Shown here: positions 53,824-63,189 of the stretch, piece by piece
Numbering within the stretch: position 1 is the first letter of the stretch
Layout of the letters: every line of letters begins with the position of its first letter
Assembly (NCBI RefSeq): GCF_014851805.1
Contig: NZ_JACVAK010000001.1
Span: 1,302,001 to 1,366,000 of the forward strand
Reading direction: 5' to 3'
Source of the DNA: Pseudoxanthomonas sp. PXM02
Lineage (GTDB): Bacteria > Pseudomonadota > Gammaproteobacteria > Xanthomonadales > Xanthomonadaceae
DNA length: 64,000 nucleotides
The notes under the pieces: generated by a model
Seen by the model: the letters and a program-made list of their open reading frames with translations, nothing else
The model's database searches: none
What the model was told of the DNA's origin: nothing
Made by a program: the position numbers and the translations under genes

Positions 53824-54600
53824 CTACCCCTTCACCGCTACGGCCATCGCTGCCAGCACGAACGTCGCCAGGACCACCTGGCTGAGCACGAGGAAGATCC
53901 CGTAGCCCAACACGCCGCGCAGCAACGACTTCCAGCGAGGGTATGGCCGGAACAGTTGCATCAACGAGAAGACGCCGTACGCGCTGGACACCAGTACGGA
54001 CCACGCCGATGCCCCCGGCACCCAGCGCTGCAGCAGCAACGCGATCGACCAGAACACGAACGTCTGCACCGTCAGGAAGGCGGTGATTACCAGCCACTCC
54101 GGATAGTTCAGCGCGCCTACGCGGTAGAAAGCCAGCCGGAACGCCGCCGCTTCGAACGGCAGCAACATCAGGGTCGCCATCGCGAAATAGGCATTCATCC
54201 AGTCGCCGATCGACCGGGACACGGTGGCCAGCGGGCCGGACAGATCCGCGGCGTGGTTCGTCGTAGCCTCCATCCCGCCCAGCACGTCACCTCCGCCGAG
54301 GTACTTGCTCAGCAGCACCACGGCAGCCGCACTCATCATGATCAGCAGCAATGGCTTGACCTGTTTCGCTCGCTGCCCGTCGAGATAGGCGCGCATCAGG
54401 TGCCCCGGCCGCAGCATCAGCTCCTTGAGCGAATAGAGGACGCCACGATCCATGTGGAGCACGCTGTGCTCGAGTTCGTGCCCCAGGAAGTGCCAGTCGA
54501 TACGGTGCGCCGGCGTGGCCTGTCCGCAGGCGGGACAGAACTTCTGCTCCGGACCATCGATCACGCGTGCGCAGTTGGCGCACTTCCCCACATCCGACAT
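53824..54600 (-). CDS. DUF3667 membrane protein
   Basis: 258 residues, function unknown. The N-terminus has a two-CxxC zinc ribbon (CANCARVIDGPEQKFCPACG), then HRIDWHFLGHELEHSVLHMD and LKELMLRPGHLMRAYLDGQR, both DUF3667 signatures, followed by about five hydrophobic segments. The ATG at 54600 is used; ATGs at 54606, 54612 and 54630 add a few residues. It converges on ettA beyond a terminator and is 71 bases after pncB. The link with pncB is probably only positional. Confidence 0.8.
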   Translation of the reverse strand: MSDVGKCANCARVIDGPEQKFCPACGQATPAHRIDWHFLGHELEHSVLHMDRGVLYSLKELMLRPGHLMRAYLDGQRAKQVKPLLLIMMSAAAVVLLSKYLGGGDVLGGMEATTNHAADLSGPLATVSRSIGDWMNAYFAMATLMLLPFEAAAFRLAFYRVGALNYPEWLVITAFLTVQTFVFWSIALLLQRWVPGASAWSVLVSSAYGVFSLMQLFRPYPRWKSLLRGVLGYGIFLVLSQVVLATFVLAAMAVAVKG

Positions 54601-54671
54601 CGCCATCCCCATGGCAGGAAAGCATCGCATTCTAGAGGGGCGGCCCTGTCTTAGGGGAGGCGGCGCGTGGC

Positions 54672-55841
54672 CTACTCCATCGGCAGCCCGAACACCTTGC
54701 GCAGGTAGGCGACAAAGTCCGGATCGTCGCTCATTCCCTTGCCGGGGGTGTCGCTGACCTTGGCGACCGGCTGGCCCTGGCAACGCACCATCTTCAGTAC
54801 CAGTTGCAAGGGCTTCGGCCCGACGTCGTTGGTCAGATTGGTGCCGACGCCGAAGCCGACCTTGCAACGACCACGGAAGTGCGCGTGTATGCGCAGTACG
54901 GCGTCGACATCCAAGCCGTCACTGAAAACGAGCGTCTTGCCGAGCGGATCGATCCGCTGCGACTCCAGGTGCGCAATGACGCGATCGCCCCAGGCCAGCG
55001 GATCGCCCGAGTCGTGGCGCATGCCGTCGAACAGCTTGCTGAAGTACAGATCGAAATCGCGCAGGAAGGCGTCCAGCCCCACCACGTCCGACAGCGCGAT
55101 GCCAAGGTCGCCCCGGTACTCCTGCGCCCAGGCCTCGAACGCAGCGCGCTGCGAATCACGCAGGCGCGGCCCCAGTTGCTGGAACGCCTGCAGCCACTCG
55201 TGCGCCATCGTGCCATGCGGCGTCATGCCGTACAGGCGGGCGAAGTGGATGTTGCTGGTGCCCACGAACTGCCCGCCCAGCACCTCCTGGCAGATCGGCA
55301 GCAGCCGTGCATGCCAGTCGTGCGAATAACGCCGCCGCGTACCGAAGTCGGTGATGGTGCAATCCGGCGCGGCATCGCGCAGCCGGCCCAGCTTGGCGCG
55401 CAGGCGACGCTCGCCCTCCTGCAGGTCGCCGCCGGGCTGCGCGCGCATCCAGGTTTCGCTGATGATCGCCAGCACGGGCACTTCGAACAGGATCGTCTGC
55501 AGCCACGGTCCGTCGATGGTCAGGTCCAGTTCGCCCGGCACCTGCGCCGACGGCGCGATGTGCACGTGCCGCCGGCGCAACTGGAACTGCTCAAGGAAAT
55601 CGACGAAGTCCGCCTTGATGTAGCGCAGCGTGGAGAGGAAGCGCAGCTCCTCATCGCTGAAGCGCAACGTGCAGAGCTGGTCGATCTGCGCCGAGATCTC
55701 CTCCAGGTGCTGCACCAGGTCCACGCCCGGCGTACGGCATTTGAAGCGATACAACACCTGCGCACCGGGATGCTGGTGCAGCACCGCCTGCATCATCGTC
55801 AGCTTGTAGAGATCGGTGTCGAGCAGCGAGGGAATCATCAT
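54672..55841 (-). CDS. pncB: Nicotinate phosphoribosyltransferase
   Basis: First enzyme of the Preiss-Handler NAD salvage route, making nicotinate mononucleotide with ATP help. The 389-residue protein has [20 protein letters not shown] at the start, [30 protein letters not shown] with the likely phospho-His region, and [19 protein letters not shown]. Length and motifs agree with the E. coli type. The first of two adjacent ATGs (55841, 55838) is used. The reading frame is open far upstream without similarity. The 226 bases to the divergent neighbour hold no clear signal. Confidence 0.96.
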   Translation of the reverse strand: MMIPSLLDTDLYKLTMMQAVLHQHPGAQVLYRFKCRTPGVDLVQHLEEISAQIDQLCTLRFSDEELRFLSTLRYIKADFVDFLEQFQLRRRHVHIAPSAQVPGELDLTIDGPWLQTILFEVPVLAIISETWMRAQPGGDLQEGERRLRAKLGRLRDAAPDCTITDFGTRRRYSHDWHARLLPICQEVLGGQFVGTSNIHFARLYGMTPHGTMAHEWLQAFQQLGPRLRDSQRAAFEAWAQEYRGDLGIALSDVVGLDAFLRDFDLYFSKLFDGMRHDSGDPLAWGDRVIAHLESQRIDPLGKTLVFSDGLDVDAVLRIHAHFRGRCKVGFGVGTNLTNDVGPKPLQLVLKMVRCQGQPVAKVSDTPGKGMSDDPDFVAYLRKVFGLPME

Positions 55842-56067
55842 GCCGGTCACGCAGCGCTCCGTGGGACCACCATGGTCGCACGGAGCGGCTACGCCATCGC
55901 GCCCGACGGCCGAGGATCGCCCCATCACGGGGAAATCCTGCACCGCCAAGGTGCCGATTAAAGCGTCCAGCCGATCCGCCGATAGCGCCTCAACACCGGG
56001 TCGCATCGCACGTCGCCATTCCGCAGCGCAGTGCCGTGCCGCCCGCCCCCATTGCGCAAGGAGATCC

Positions 56068-57153
56068 ATGAACGCATGCACTGCCGTCCCTGTGCCCGAC
56101 GCCGGCATCGATGACCACATCCAGTCCGTGTCCGGGTTGTCGGATTCGCTGCTGAAGCAGTTGCGCCAGTCGCTACAGAAGATCGACGAGATCAACCGCG
56201 TCACCCGCATCATCTCGATGAATGCCCGCATCGAAGCGGTCCGCATCGGCACGGCCGGCCGCAGCTTCGGCGTGATCGCGGAAGAGATGGATACGCTGTC
56301 GCGGCGAGTCAGCGACACCGCACAGGAAATCGATCGCATGGCCGGGCACACCAGTACCGACCTGCGCGAACGGCTGGACCAGTTGCAGACCAACGTGCGT
56401 CGCACCCGCCTGACCGACCTGGCGCTGGCCAACATCGACCTGATCGACCGCAACCTCTACGAACGCAGCTGCGACGTGCGCTGGTGGGCCACCGATGCCG
56501 CCATGGTGTCCGCCGTGCAGGATCCGCAGCCTGCGGCGCTGGCGCATGCCAGCCAGCGGCTCGGCCAGATCCTGGATTCGTACACCGTCTACTTCGACCT
56601 GGTGCTCGCCGATCTGCACGGCAACGTCATCGCCAATGGCCGTCCACGGCAGTACCGTTCGGCCGGCCAGTCCGTTGCGCAGCAGGCGTGGTTCCAGTCG
56701 GCCATGGCGACCGCAAACGGGGAAGAATTCGGGTTCCAGTCGATGCACGCCAGTCCGCTGGCCGGCGGCGAGCGCGTGCTGGTGTATGCCTGCACCGTGC
56801 GCGATGGCGGGCGCGTCACTGGTCGTCCGCTCGGCGTACTCGGCATCGTGTTCCGCTGGGATGCGCTCGCACAGACCATCGTCGAACGTACGCCGCTGTC
56901 GGAGGCCGAATGGCGACGCAGCCGCGTCTGCATCGTGGACGGACAGGGCCAGGTCCTGGCCGACACGCTGCGCGGCGACGCGGCCTCGCCCCGGCTGGAC
57001 TTTCCCGGCCGCGCGTCGCTGTTCGGAGAACCCCGCGCTGCGGCCGACCTGCTCATCGACGGCCGCCCGCACTGCGTGGCGCAGGCGGCGTCACCCGGCT
57101 ACGAGACCTATCGCACCGGCTGGCATTGCGTGATCGTCCAGAGCGTCGACTGA
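56068..57153 (+). CDS. Soluble MCP-hairpin / Cache-domain protein (inverted order)
   Basis: 361 residues, no signal peptide or membrane helix. The first ~105 residues resemble half of a methyl-accepting chemotaxis hairpin: [20 protein letters not shown] and [20 protein letters not shown] match the tip and its C-terminal arm, but the usual QTNLLALNAAIEA tip is altered. From about 118 on comes a sensory Cache-type domain ([20 protein letters not shown], then [14 protein letters not shown]). Signal output before sensor, both cytoplasmic, is unusual. The ATG at 56068 has an excellent AAGGAGAT site. Inferred role: a soluble sensor touching chemotaxis or related arrays. Confidence 0.75.
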   Translation: MNACTAVPVPDAGIDDHIQSVSGLSDSLLKQLRQSLQKIDEINRVTRIISMNARIEAVRIGTAGRSFGVIAEEMDTLSRRVSDTAQEIDRMAGHTSTDLRERLDQLQTNVRRTRLTDLALANIDLIDRNLYERSCDVRWWATDAAMVSAVQDPQPAALAHASQRLGQILDSYTVYFDLVLADLHGNVIANGRPRQYRSAGQSVAQQAWFQSAMATANGEEFGFQSMHASPLAGGERVLVYACTVRDGGRVTGRPLGVLGIVFRWDALAQTIVERTPLSEAEWRRSRVCIVDGQGQVLADTLRGDAASPRLDFPGRASLFGEPRAAADLLIDGRPHCVAQAASPGYETYRTGWHCVIVQSVD

Positions 57154-57164
57154 GGCCCCGCCTC

Positions 57165-57488
57165 TCAGGCCAGCCATACCTCGCCGTCGCGCACCTGCAC
57201 GGCGACGGCCCGCAGCGAATCCCCACGACACGGGCCGGCGACGCAGTCGCCCTGCACCAGTTCGAACGAGGCACCGTGGGCGGCACAGACCAGATGGCCA
57301 TCCTTGCTCTTGAGGAACTGGCCCGGCGCCCAGTCCAGGCGTCGCCCCGCATGCGGGCACACGTTCAGCCACGCACGCACTTCATCGCCATCCCGATACA
57401 GGATCAACGACTCGGCATCGTCGCCGATCGTGGCTTCAACCTCGGCGAAACCGCCCTCGGAGATGTCATTCAGTGCGCTGAGTCGCAT
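57165..57488 (-). CDS. Rieske [2Fe-2S] ferredoxin-type protein
   Basis: 107 residues, a single Rieske domain. The cluster ligands are C-P-H in NVCPHAGRRLDW and C-A-A-H in LVCAAHGASFELVQGDCVAGPC. This matches small soluble Rieske ferredoxins that pass electrons to oxygenases or serve unknown redox roles. A GTG at 57509 would add seven residues; the ATG is preferred. No oxygenase gene is nearby. It converges with the gene at 56068. Confidence 0.88.
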   Translation of the reverse strand: MRLSALNDISEGGFAEVEATIGDDAESLILYRDGDEVRAWLNVCPHAGRRLDWAPGQFLKSKDGHLVCAAHGASFELVQGDCVAGPCRGDSLRAVAVQVRDGEVWLA

Positions 57489-57578
57489 GTCGCTTAACGA
57501 AGTCCTCACACGGTCATCTAACCGTCATCCGATACTGCGCGCACCGGCTCCGGCCGCATTCTGTCACGACGCAACGCC

Positions 57579-57854
57579 ATGTACGCACGCCATTTCCAGT
57601 TCAACGCCTTCCGCAATGTCTTCGCGCCGCGCAAGCCGCGTCACCCGCTCCTGCGGGTCGGCCTGGGCCTGTTGGGTGTTGCGCTGCTGGGCGTGCTGGT
57701 GTTCTTCAGCGTGTTTGTCGGTGCCGCCATGATCGCCGCCGGCCTGGTCTACAAGCTGGTCCGCCAGCGCGGCAAGCCGACTGCGCGCGACGCGCGCGTG
57801 GTGGACGCGGAGTACCGCGTGGTCCGCAAGCCGGTACTGCCGCTGCCGCGTTGA
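57579..57854 (+). CDS. Small membrane protein
   Basis: 91 residues, unrecognised. A basic N-terminus (RNVFAPRKPRHP) precedes one long or two close hydrophobic segments (about 25-58: VGLGLLGVALLGVLVFFSVF and VGAAMIAAGLVY), then a basic tail with RDARVVDAEYRVV. That last motif is shared by small xanthomonad membrane proteins. Position 61 bases before an FAH-family gene on the same strand suggests co-expression, nothing more. Confidence 0.6.
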   Translation: MYARHFQFNAFRNVFAPRKPRHPLLRVGLGLLGVALLGVLVFFSVFVGAAMIAAGLVYKLVRQRGKPTARDARVVDAEYRVVRKPVLPLPR

Positions 57855-57915
57855 TCGACCCGCGGGAACCCCGTTCCCGCCTACACTCTGCGGCCCACGA
57901 TCCCGGACCGCTGCC

Positions 57916-58623
57916 TTGACCGACATCATTCCTGCTCCGTTGGTGCCCCGTGTTTCCGTGCACGGCGGCGGAACGTTCCCCGTGCGACGCATCTTCTGCG
58001 TGGGTCGCAACTTCGCCGACCATGCACGCGAGATGGGCGCCAGTGCGCCGGCCTCGAAGGCCGAGCGCGGCACTCCGGTGTTCTTCCACAAGCCGGCCGA
58101 TGCCATCGTCACCGGCAATGCCGATGTGCCCTACCCGCCCGGCACGCAGGACCTGCACCACGAGGTCGAACTGGTCGCCGCGCTGGGCACCGATGCGCCA
58201 CCCGGCGAACTGAGCCCCGATGTGGCCCCCTCGCTGGTGATCGCCTACGGCGTGGGACTTGACCTGACCCGCCGCGACCTGCAGGCCGCCGCAAAGGCCA
58301 AAGGGCTGCCGTGGGACACCGGCAAGGGCTTCGATCATTCCGCTCCGATCAGCGAACTGGTACCAGCCGCCAGCGTGAGCACCCTGGAAGAACGCACGCT
58401 GACCCTGCGCGTGAACGGCGAAACCCGCCAGCACGGCGCGCTGCACGATCTCATCTGGGACGTGCCCGAGATCCTCGTCGAGCTATCGAAGCTCTATGCC
58501 CTGAAAGCCGGCGACTTGGTCTTCATGGGCACGCCGGCAGGCGTGGCGGCGCTGGTCCCGGGCGATACGTTCGAGGCATCGCTCGATGGCGTGGTTACCC
58601 TGCAGGGACGCATTTCCGGCTGA
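57916..58623 (+). CDS. Fumarylacetoacetate hydrolase family protein
   Basis: 235 residues, the compact FAH fold that acts on 2-oxo acids (acylpyruvate hydrolase, oxaloacetate decarboxylase or isomerase in relatives). Signatures are IFCVGRNFADHAREMGA, PVFFHKPADAIV, DLHHEVELVAALG with metal-binding Glu residues, and GDLVFMGTPAGVAAL. The start is a TTG at 57916; no ATG and no clear Shine-Dalgarno sequence is available nearby. The exact substrate is not determined; FAHD1-like acylpyruvase is the closest type. Confidence 0.88.
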   Translation: MTDIIPAPLVPRVSVHGGGTFPVRRIFCVGRNFADHAREMGASAPASKAERGTPVFFHKPADAIVTGNADVPYPPGTQDLHHEVELVAALGTDAPPGELSPDVAPSLVIAYGVGLDLTRRDLQAAAKAKGLPWDTGKGFDHSAPISELVPAASVSTLEERTLTLRVNGETRQHGALHDLIWDVPEILVELSKLYALKAGDLVFMGTPAGVAALVPGDTFEASLDGVVTLQGRISG

Positions 58624-58712
58624 GTCTTCCTGCACGACATCGCGCCCACAAGCACTCGCGGTATAGTGCGGCGCGATGGCGCAGCGGCGCCGACGGCGAA
58701 GGAGTACACGGC

Positions 58713-59114
58713 ATGGGCATGGTCAGCGAGTTCAAGGAATTCATTTCGCGCGGCAACGTGGTCGACCTGGCGGTCGGTGTGGTCATCGGCGCCGCGTTCG
58801 GCAAGATCGTCAGCAGCCTGGTCGATGGCATCGTCATGCCGCTGGTCGGCCTGCTGCTGGGAGGCGTCAAGTTCGGCGACCTGGCAGTAACGCTGCGCGC
58901 CGCCGAACTGGATGCCGCCGGCAAGGAAATCGCCCCCGCGCTTCTGCTGAAATACGGCGCCTTCCTGCAGACGACCATCGACTTCCTGCTGATCGCCTTC
59001 GTGATCTTCCTGGTGCTGAAGGCTTACAACCGCGTGCGTGCACCGGCGCCGGCAGCGGCCACGCCCGAGGACATCCTGCTGCTGCGCGAGATCCGCGATT
59101 CGCTGAAGAAATAA
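58713..59114 (+). CDS. mscL: Large-conductance mechanosensitive channel MscL
   Basis: Homopentameric emergency valve opened by membrane tension. The 133-residue protein has the N-terminal amphipathic helix MGMVSEFKEFISRGNVVDLA, first pore helix VGVVIGAAFGKIVSSLVDGI, periplasmic loop, second helix TTIDFLLIAFVIFLVLK and the C-terminal bundle (PEDILLLREIRDSLKK). AAGGAG supports the ATG at 58713. A TATAGT box lies about 55 bases upstream. Confidence 0.98.
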   Translation: MGMVSEFKEFISRGNVVDLAVGVVIGAAFGKIVSSLVDGIVMPLVGLLLGGVKFGDLAVTLRAAELDAAGKEIAPALLLKYGAFLQTTIDFLLIAFVIFLVLKAYNRVRAPAPAAATPEDILLLREIRDSLKK

Positions 59115-59159
59115 GCGGACGCTGCATTCCGAGCCGGCAACACCGGCAAAGGAACCGCG

Positions 59160-59195
59160 AGGCCACGGGCTGCTAAGCTCGTGGCCTTCGTTTTT
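59160..59195 (+). terminator. Terminator after mscL
   Basis: An 8-bp stem AGGCCACG / CGTGGCCT (59160-59167, 59180-59187) with a 12-base loop is followed by TTCGTTTTT. It ends only 13 bases before the next start codon, so the M28 peptidase mRNA either starts within this element or depends on read-through. Confidence 0.75.
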
Positions 59196-59207
59196 CCGGG
59201 ATATGCC

Positions 59208-60596
59208 ATGCGCCTTGCTCCGCTTTTGCTTGCCCTGCTGTTCGCCGCGCCAGCCCTCGCCGCCCAGCGCGAGACACGCATTCCCGACGCTGCACTTGCC
59301 ACTGCTGCCGCACTGCGCGAGCAGGCACTGGCCGACGACACCGGCTGGAAGGTGGTCGAATCGCTGACCACCGAAATCGGCCCGCGCCTGGCCGGCAGCG
59401 ACGCCGACGCGAAGGCGGTGGCGTGGGCCGAGGCGAAGTTCAAGGCGCTCGGCTTCGACAAGGTGTGGCTGGAGCCGGTGACCTTTCCCAAGTGGGTGCG
59501 TCGCAGCGAGCACGCCGCGATCGTCGGTGCGCACGCGCAACCCATCACCGTCACCGCACTCGGCGGCAGTCCGGCCGGCACGGTGGAGGCAGAGATCGTC
59601 CGCTTCGCCGACCTGGCCGCGCTTGAAGCCGCGCCGGACGGCTCGCTGGCCGGCAAGATCGCCTTCGTCGATTACCAGATGAAGGCCGCACGCGATGGCA
59701 ACGACTACCGCAACGGCGGCGCGATCCGTTCGAAGGGCCCCTCCGCCGCGATCCGCAAGGGGGCGATCGCTTTCCTGATGCGCTCGGCCGGCACCGACCA
59801 CCATCGCGTCGCGCATACCGGCATCACCCGCTTCGATGAAGGCCTAACGCCGGTACCGTCGGCGTCGCTGACCATTCCCGACGCCGACCAGCTTGCACGC
59901 CTGCTGCAGCGCGGCCCGGTGCGCGTGTCGCTGGCGCTGGACTGCGGCTGGGACGGCGAATACACCTCGCACAACGTCATCGGCGAGATCACCGGGCGCA
60001 GCCTGCCGAAGGAGGTCGTGGTGATCGGCGGCCACCTGGATTCGTGGGACCTGGGCACCGGTGCGATCGACGATGGCGCGGGCATCGGCATCACCATGGC
60101 CGCCGGCCATCTGATCGGCCAGCTGAAGCAGGCACCGAAGCGCACGATCCGCGTGATCGCCTTCGCGAACGAGGAACAAGGCCTCTACGGCGGCAAGGCG
60201 TATGCGGAGAAGCACCTGGCCGACATCACCCGCCACCAGCTCGCCGCAGAAAGCGACTTCGGCGCAGGCCGCATCTATGCGTTCAACACCGGCGCACCCG
60301 ACCATGCACGCAAGGCGACCGAACAGATCGCGCAGGCGCTGGCACCGCTGGGTATCGAGTACGCGCCCGGCAAGGGCAGCGCGGGCCCGGACATCAGCCC
60401 GTTCGCGGCGAAGGGCATGGCGTGGGCGTGGCTGGCGCAGGACGGCAGCGACTACTTCCACCTGCACCACAATGCCGACGACACGCTGGACAAGATCGAT
60501 CCTGCGGCGCTGGCGCAGAACGTGGCCGCGTACACCGTGTTCGCCTATCTCGCGGCGGAAGCCGATGGGGATTTCGGCAGCCAGTTGAAAGAGTGA
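59208..60596 (+). CDS. Secreted M28 family zinc aminopeptidase
   Basis: 462 residues with a signal peptide (1-19, ending PALA). A protease-associated-like insert (about 95-225) precedes the M28 catalytic core: GGHLDSWDLGTGAIDDGAGI supplies His and the bridging Asp, AFANEEQGLYGGKAY the catalytic and ligand Glu pair, ESDFGAG an Asp and YFHLHHNADD the final His. It should be a di-zinc aminopeptidase or carboxypeptidase Q-like enzyme in the periplasm or outside. The ATG at 59208 is chosen for the signal peptide. It is followed directly by a palindromic repeat. Confidence 0.92.
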   Translation: MRLAPLLLALLFAAPALAAQRETRIPDAALATAAALREQALADDTGWKVVESLTTEIGPRLAGSDADAKAVAWAEAKFKALGFDKVWLEPVTFPKWVRRSEHAAIVGAHAQPITVTALGGSPAGTVEAEIVRFADLAALEAAPDGSLAGKIAFVDYQMKAARDGNDYRNGGAIRSKGPSAAIRKGAIAFLMRSAGTDHHRVAHTGITRFDEGLTPVPSASLTIPDADQLARLLQRGPVRVSLALDCGWDGEYTSHNVIGEITGRSLPKEVVVIGGHLDSWDLGTGAIDDGAGIGITMAAGHLIGQLKQAPKRTIRVIAFANEEQGLYGGKAYAEKHLADITRHQLAAESDFGAGRIYAFNTGAPDHARKATEQIAQALAPLGIEYAPGKGSAGPDISPFAAKGMAWAWLAQDGSDYFHLHHNADDTLDKIDPAALAQNVAAYTVFAYLAAEADGDFGSQLKE

Positions 60597-60602
60597 AAGC
60601 CG

Positions 60603-60679
60603 GTGTGGGAGCGACGTAAGTCGCAACGGGGAGATCGCTGTCGATTTGTTGCCGATCGCGACTTACGTCGCTCCCACAC
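60603..60679. repeat. Perfect 22-bp inverted repeat (GTAAGTCGC palindrome)
   Basis: Arms at 60603-60624 and 60658-60679 are exact reverse complements over 22 bases (GTGTGGGAGCGACGTAAGTC plus GC), with 33 bases between. It fills the gap between two convergent genes and could form a long hairpin in either transcript. One arm of the same family occurs at 32910. It is likely a REP-type mobile palindrome and here may double as a transcript end. Confidence 0.88.
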
Positions 60680-60703
60680 TCATCCCGTCTTGCTTGACGG
60701 GGC

Positions 60704-61570
60704 TTAGCGCTGGCGCTGCTTCCACTGCGCCAGGAACACCGCCGTCGCCGCAGCGACATTGAGGCTCTCGACGGCGCCGGTGCCGGGAATCGACAGGCGC
60801 GCATCGCAGGCTTCGGCGAGGCGTGCGTCCATGCCCTCGCCTTCCGCACCCATCACGTAGACCAGGCGCTGCGGCAGCTTCGCCGCGAACAGGTCGTCGC
60901 CGCCACGCACCACGGTGGCGGCCAGCGAGAATCCGGCGTTCCGCAACTGGGCAGCGGCATTGTCGGTCTGCCCCATGCGCACCAGCGGCACCTGTTCGGC
61001 ACCACCTTCGGCGACACGCGCGGCTGCGCCGGAAATCGCCAGTGTCGAATCGCGCGGCAGCAGGATGCCGGCCACGCCGAAATGCGCCGCCGAGCGCAGG
61101 ATCGCGCCGAAGTTGTGCGGATTGCCCACGCCGTCCAGCCATAGCGCGGCCACAGGCTTGCCTTCGGGCAACGCACGCAGCCAATCGCCCATCGGCACCG
61201 GTTCGACCTTCAGCACATCGACGACCACGCCTTCGTGGTGCGTGCTGGCGGCGAGACGATCCAGGTCGCCCTCTTCCACCACGCGATAGCCGACACGCTG
61301 CTTCACGCACCACGCCAGCAGCGGCTTCAACGCGGGAATGCGCGATTCGGCCAGGTAGACCTTGCGGATGGCCTCGGGCCGACGGGCGAACACCGCATGG
61401 ACCGCGTTGAGTCCGTACAGCCGCAGCTCGCTGCGCGCCGCCGACGGCGCGCGAGCTTCCTGCGTTGCCGCCCCGCGCGCAGGACCGTCGTCATGCGTGC
61501 GCGGCGGACGTCGCCGGTCCGGCGGATTGCCCGGCGGACGCGGCGGACGGGTATTCCAGGGATTGCTCAC
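60704..61570 (-). CDS. TrmH/SpoU-family RNA 2'-O-methyltransferase
   Basis: 288 residues. A Pro/Arg-rich extension (1-45) precedes a substrate-binding domain (GLNAVHAVFARRPEAIRKVY) and a SPOUT catalytic domain with motif 1 NPHNFGAILRSAAHFG, motif 2 VMGAEGEGM and motif 3 LSIPGTGAVESLNVAAATAV. It resembles RlmB, which methylates G2251 of 23S rRNA, but the basic N-terminal extension is more like E. coli YfiF, so the target is open. It ends 24 bases from the palindrome and starts 1 base after the AGCS stop region. Confidence 0.88.
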   Translation of the reverse strand: MSNPWNTRPPRPPGNPPDRRRPPRTHDDGPARGAATQEARAPSAARSELRLYGLNAVHAVFARRPEAIRKVYLAESRIPALKPLLAWCVKQRVGYRVVEEGDLDRLAASTHHEGVVVDVLKVEPVPMGDWLRALPEGKPVAALWLDGVGNPHNFGAILRSAAHFGVAGILLPRDSTLAISGAAARVAEGGAEQVPLVRMGQTDNAAAQLRNAGFSLAATVVRGGDDLFAAKLPQRLVYVMGAEGEGMDARLAEACDARLSIPGTGAVESLNVAAATAVFLAQWKQRQR

Positions 61571-61571
61571 G

Positions 61572-63071
61572 TCAGGCCTTCGTCTTCCAGAAGTCCGCGT
61601 TGCGGATGCCCAGCGCGTCCGGGTCGAAGGTCGGGTCCACGCCCAGCTTCTTCTGCCGCTCGTAGTCGCGCAGCGCGATCAGCGCCGGCTTCTGCAGGAT
61701 CAGGATCGCGATGACGTTCAACCACGCCATCAGGCCCACGCCGATGTCGCCCAGCGTCCAGGCCATCGCCGCGTTGTGGTACGCACCGAACACGACCATG
61801 CCGACGATGCCCACGCGCAGCAGCAGGGTCGCCAGCGGGTGGGTCTTCTTGGTACCGGCCAGGTAGGTCAGGTTGGTTTCGGCCATGTAGTAGTAGGCCA
61901 TGATGGTGGTGAAGGCGAAGAAGAACAGCGCCACCGCCACGAAGCCCGCACCCCAGCCCGGCAGCACCGATTCCACCGCCGCCTGGGTGAACTGCGCGCC
62001 TTCCGACGGCTGCACGCCGGGCACGCCGGAGAAGATCTCGACCAGTGTGTCCTTGCCGTTCTCGGTCACCGTCTTGAACGTGTTGTACATGCCGGTGGAC
62101 AGCAGCAGGAACGCGGTCGAGGTGCACACCAGCATGGTGTCGAAGTAGATCGCGAACGCCTGCACGTAACCCTGCTTGGCCGGGTGCGAGACTTCGGCGG
62201 CGGCGGCGGCGTGCGGGCCGGTGCCCTGGCCAGCCTCGTTGGCGTAGATGCCGCGCTTGACGCCCCAGGCGATCGCCTGGCCGATGATGGCGCCGAACGC
62301 CGCGTGCGCACCAAAGGCGCTGGAGAAGATGTCGGCGAACATCGCCGGCACCTTGCCGGCATTGGCGATCATCACGATCACTGCCATCAGGATGAAGCCC
62401 AGCGCCATGAACGGCACCACGACCTCGGCGAAGGTGGCGATGCGCTTGATGCCGCCGAAGATGATGATCGCCAGCACCGCCGCCACGGCGATGCCGATCC
62501 ACAGCTTCAGGCTTGATGCGCCGCCAACGGCGTCACATACGCCGGCGCTGCACAGCACGTTGGTCGCACTGTCGGCGATGGCGTTGGCCTGCACGCCCGG
62601 CAACAGCAGGCCGGTGGCGATGACCGTGGCCACGGCGAACGCCACCGCATACCACTTCAGGCCCATCGCTTTTTCGATGTAATAGGCCGGACCGCCGCGG
62701 TAGCGGCCTTCGCCGTCCTTTTCCTTGTAGATCTGCGCCAACGTGCACTCGATGTACGAGGTCGACGCGCCCAGGAAGCCCATCACCCACATCCAGAACA
62801 CCGCACCGGGACCGCCGTAGGCGATCGCCGTGGCGACGCCGGCGATGTTGCCGATGCCCATGCGGCCGGCCATCGAGATGGCCAGCGCCTGGAACGAGGA
62901 CACGCCGGCCTCGGATTTCTGCCCGGTCACGGTCAGGCGGCACATCTCGGCGAAGCCGCGGACCTGCATGACGCGGGTCCGGAGGGTGAACCACAGGCCG
63001 GCACCCAGGCACAGCGCGATCAGCGCGTTGCTCCAGATGATGCCGTTCAACCAGTTGAAAAAGGCTTCCAC
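61572..63071 (-). CDS. Alanine/glycine:cation symporter (AGCS) family
   Basis: 499-residue secondary transporter that takes up small neutral amino acids with sodium or protons. About eleven hydrophobic segments are seen. Family signatures include GMGNIAGVATAIAYGGPGA-like RMGIGNIAGVATAIAYGGPG, FLGASTSYIECTLAQIYK and GIYANEAGQGTGPHAAAAAE. The GTG at 63071 with GGAGA upstream gives the normal N-terminus (EAFFNWLNGIIWSNALIAL). A GC-rich hairpin (63117-63135) separates it from the upstream GNAT gene and may end that transcript. Confidence 0.94.
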   Translation of the reverse strand: MEAFFNWLNGIIWSNALIALCLGAGLWFTLRTRVMQVRGFAEMCRLTVTGQKSEAGVSSFQALAISMAGRMGIGNIAGVATAIAYGGPGAVFWMWVMGFLGASTSYIECTLAQIYKEKDGEGRYRGGPAYYIEKAMGLKWYAVAFAVATVIATGLLLPGVQANAIADSATNVLCSAGVCDAVGGASSLKLWIGIAVAAVLAIIIFGGIKRIATFAEVVVPFMALGFILMAVIVMIANAGKVPAMFADIFSSAFGAHAAFGAIIGQAIAWGVKRGIYANEAGQGTGPHAAAAAEVSHPAKQGYVQAFAIYFDTMLVCTSTAFLLLSTGMYNTFKTVTENGKDTLVEIFSGVPGVQPSEGAQFTQAAVESVLPGWGAGFVAVALFFFAFTTIMAYYYMAETNLTYLAGTKKTHPLATLLLRVGIVGMVVFGAYHNAAMAWTLGDIGVGLMAWLNVIAILILQKPALIALRDYERQKKLGVDPTFDPDALGIRNADFWKTKA

Positions 63072-63189
63072 GGGGATGCGTCTCCGTTCGTTCGTGCGTG
63101 CGCTGGGATACGGGAAGGCGGCGCAGGGCGCCGCCGGGTCCCTGAAAGATAACCGCAACACGCGCCGCTGCGCAGTCCCCGCAGGCGTT

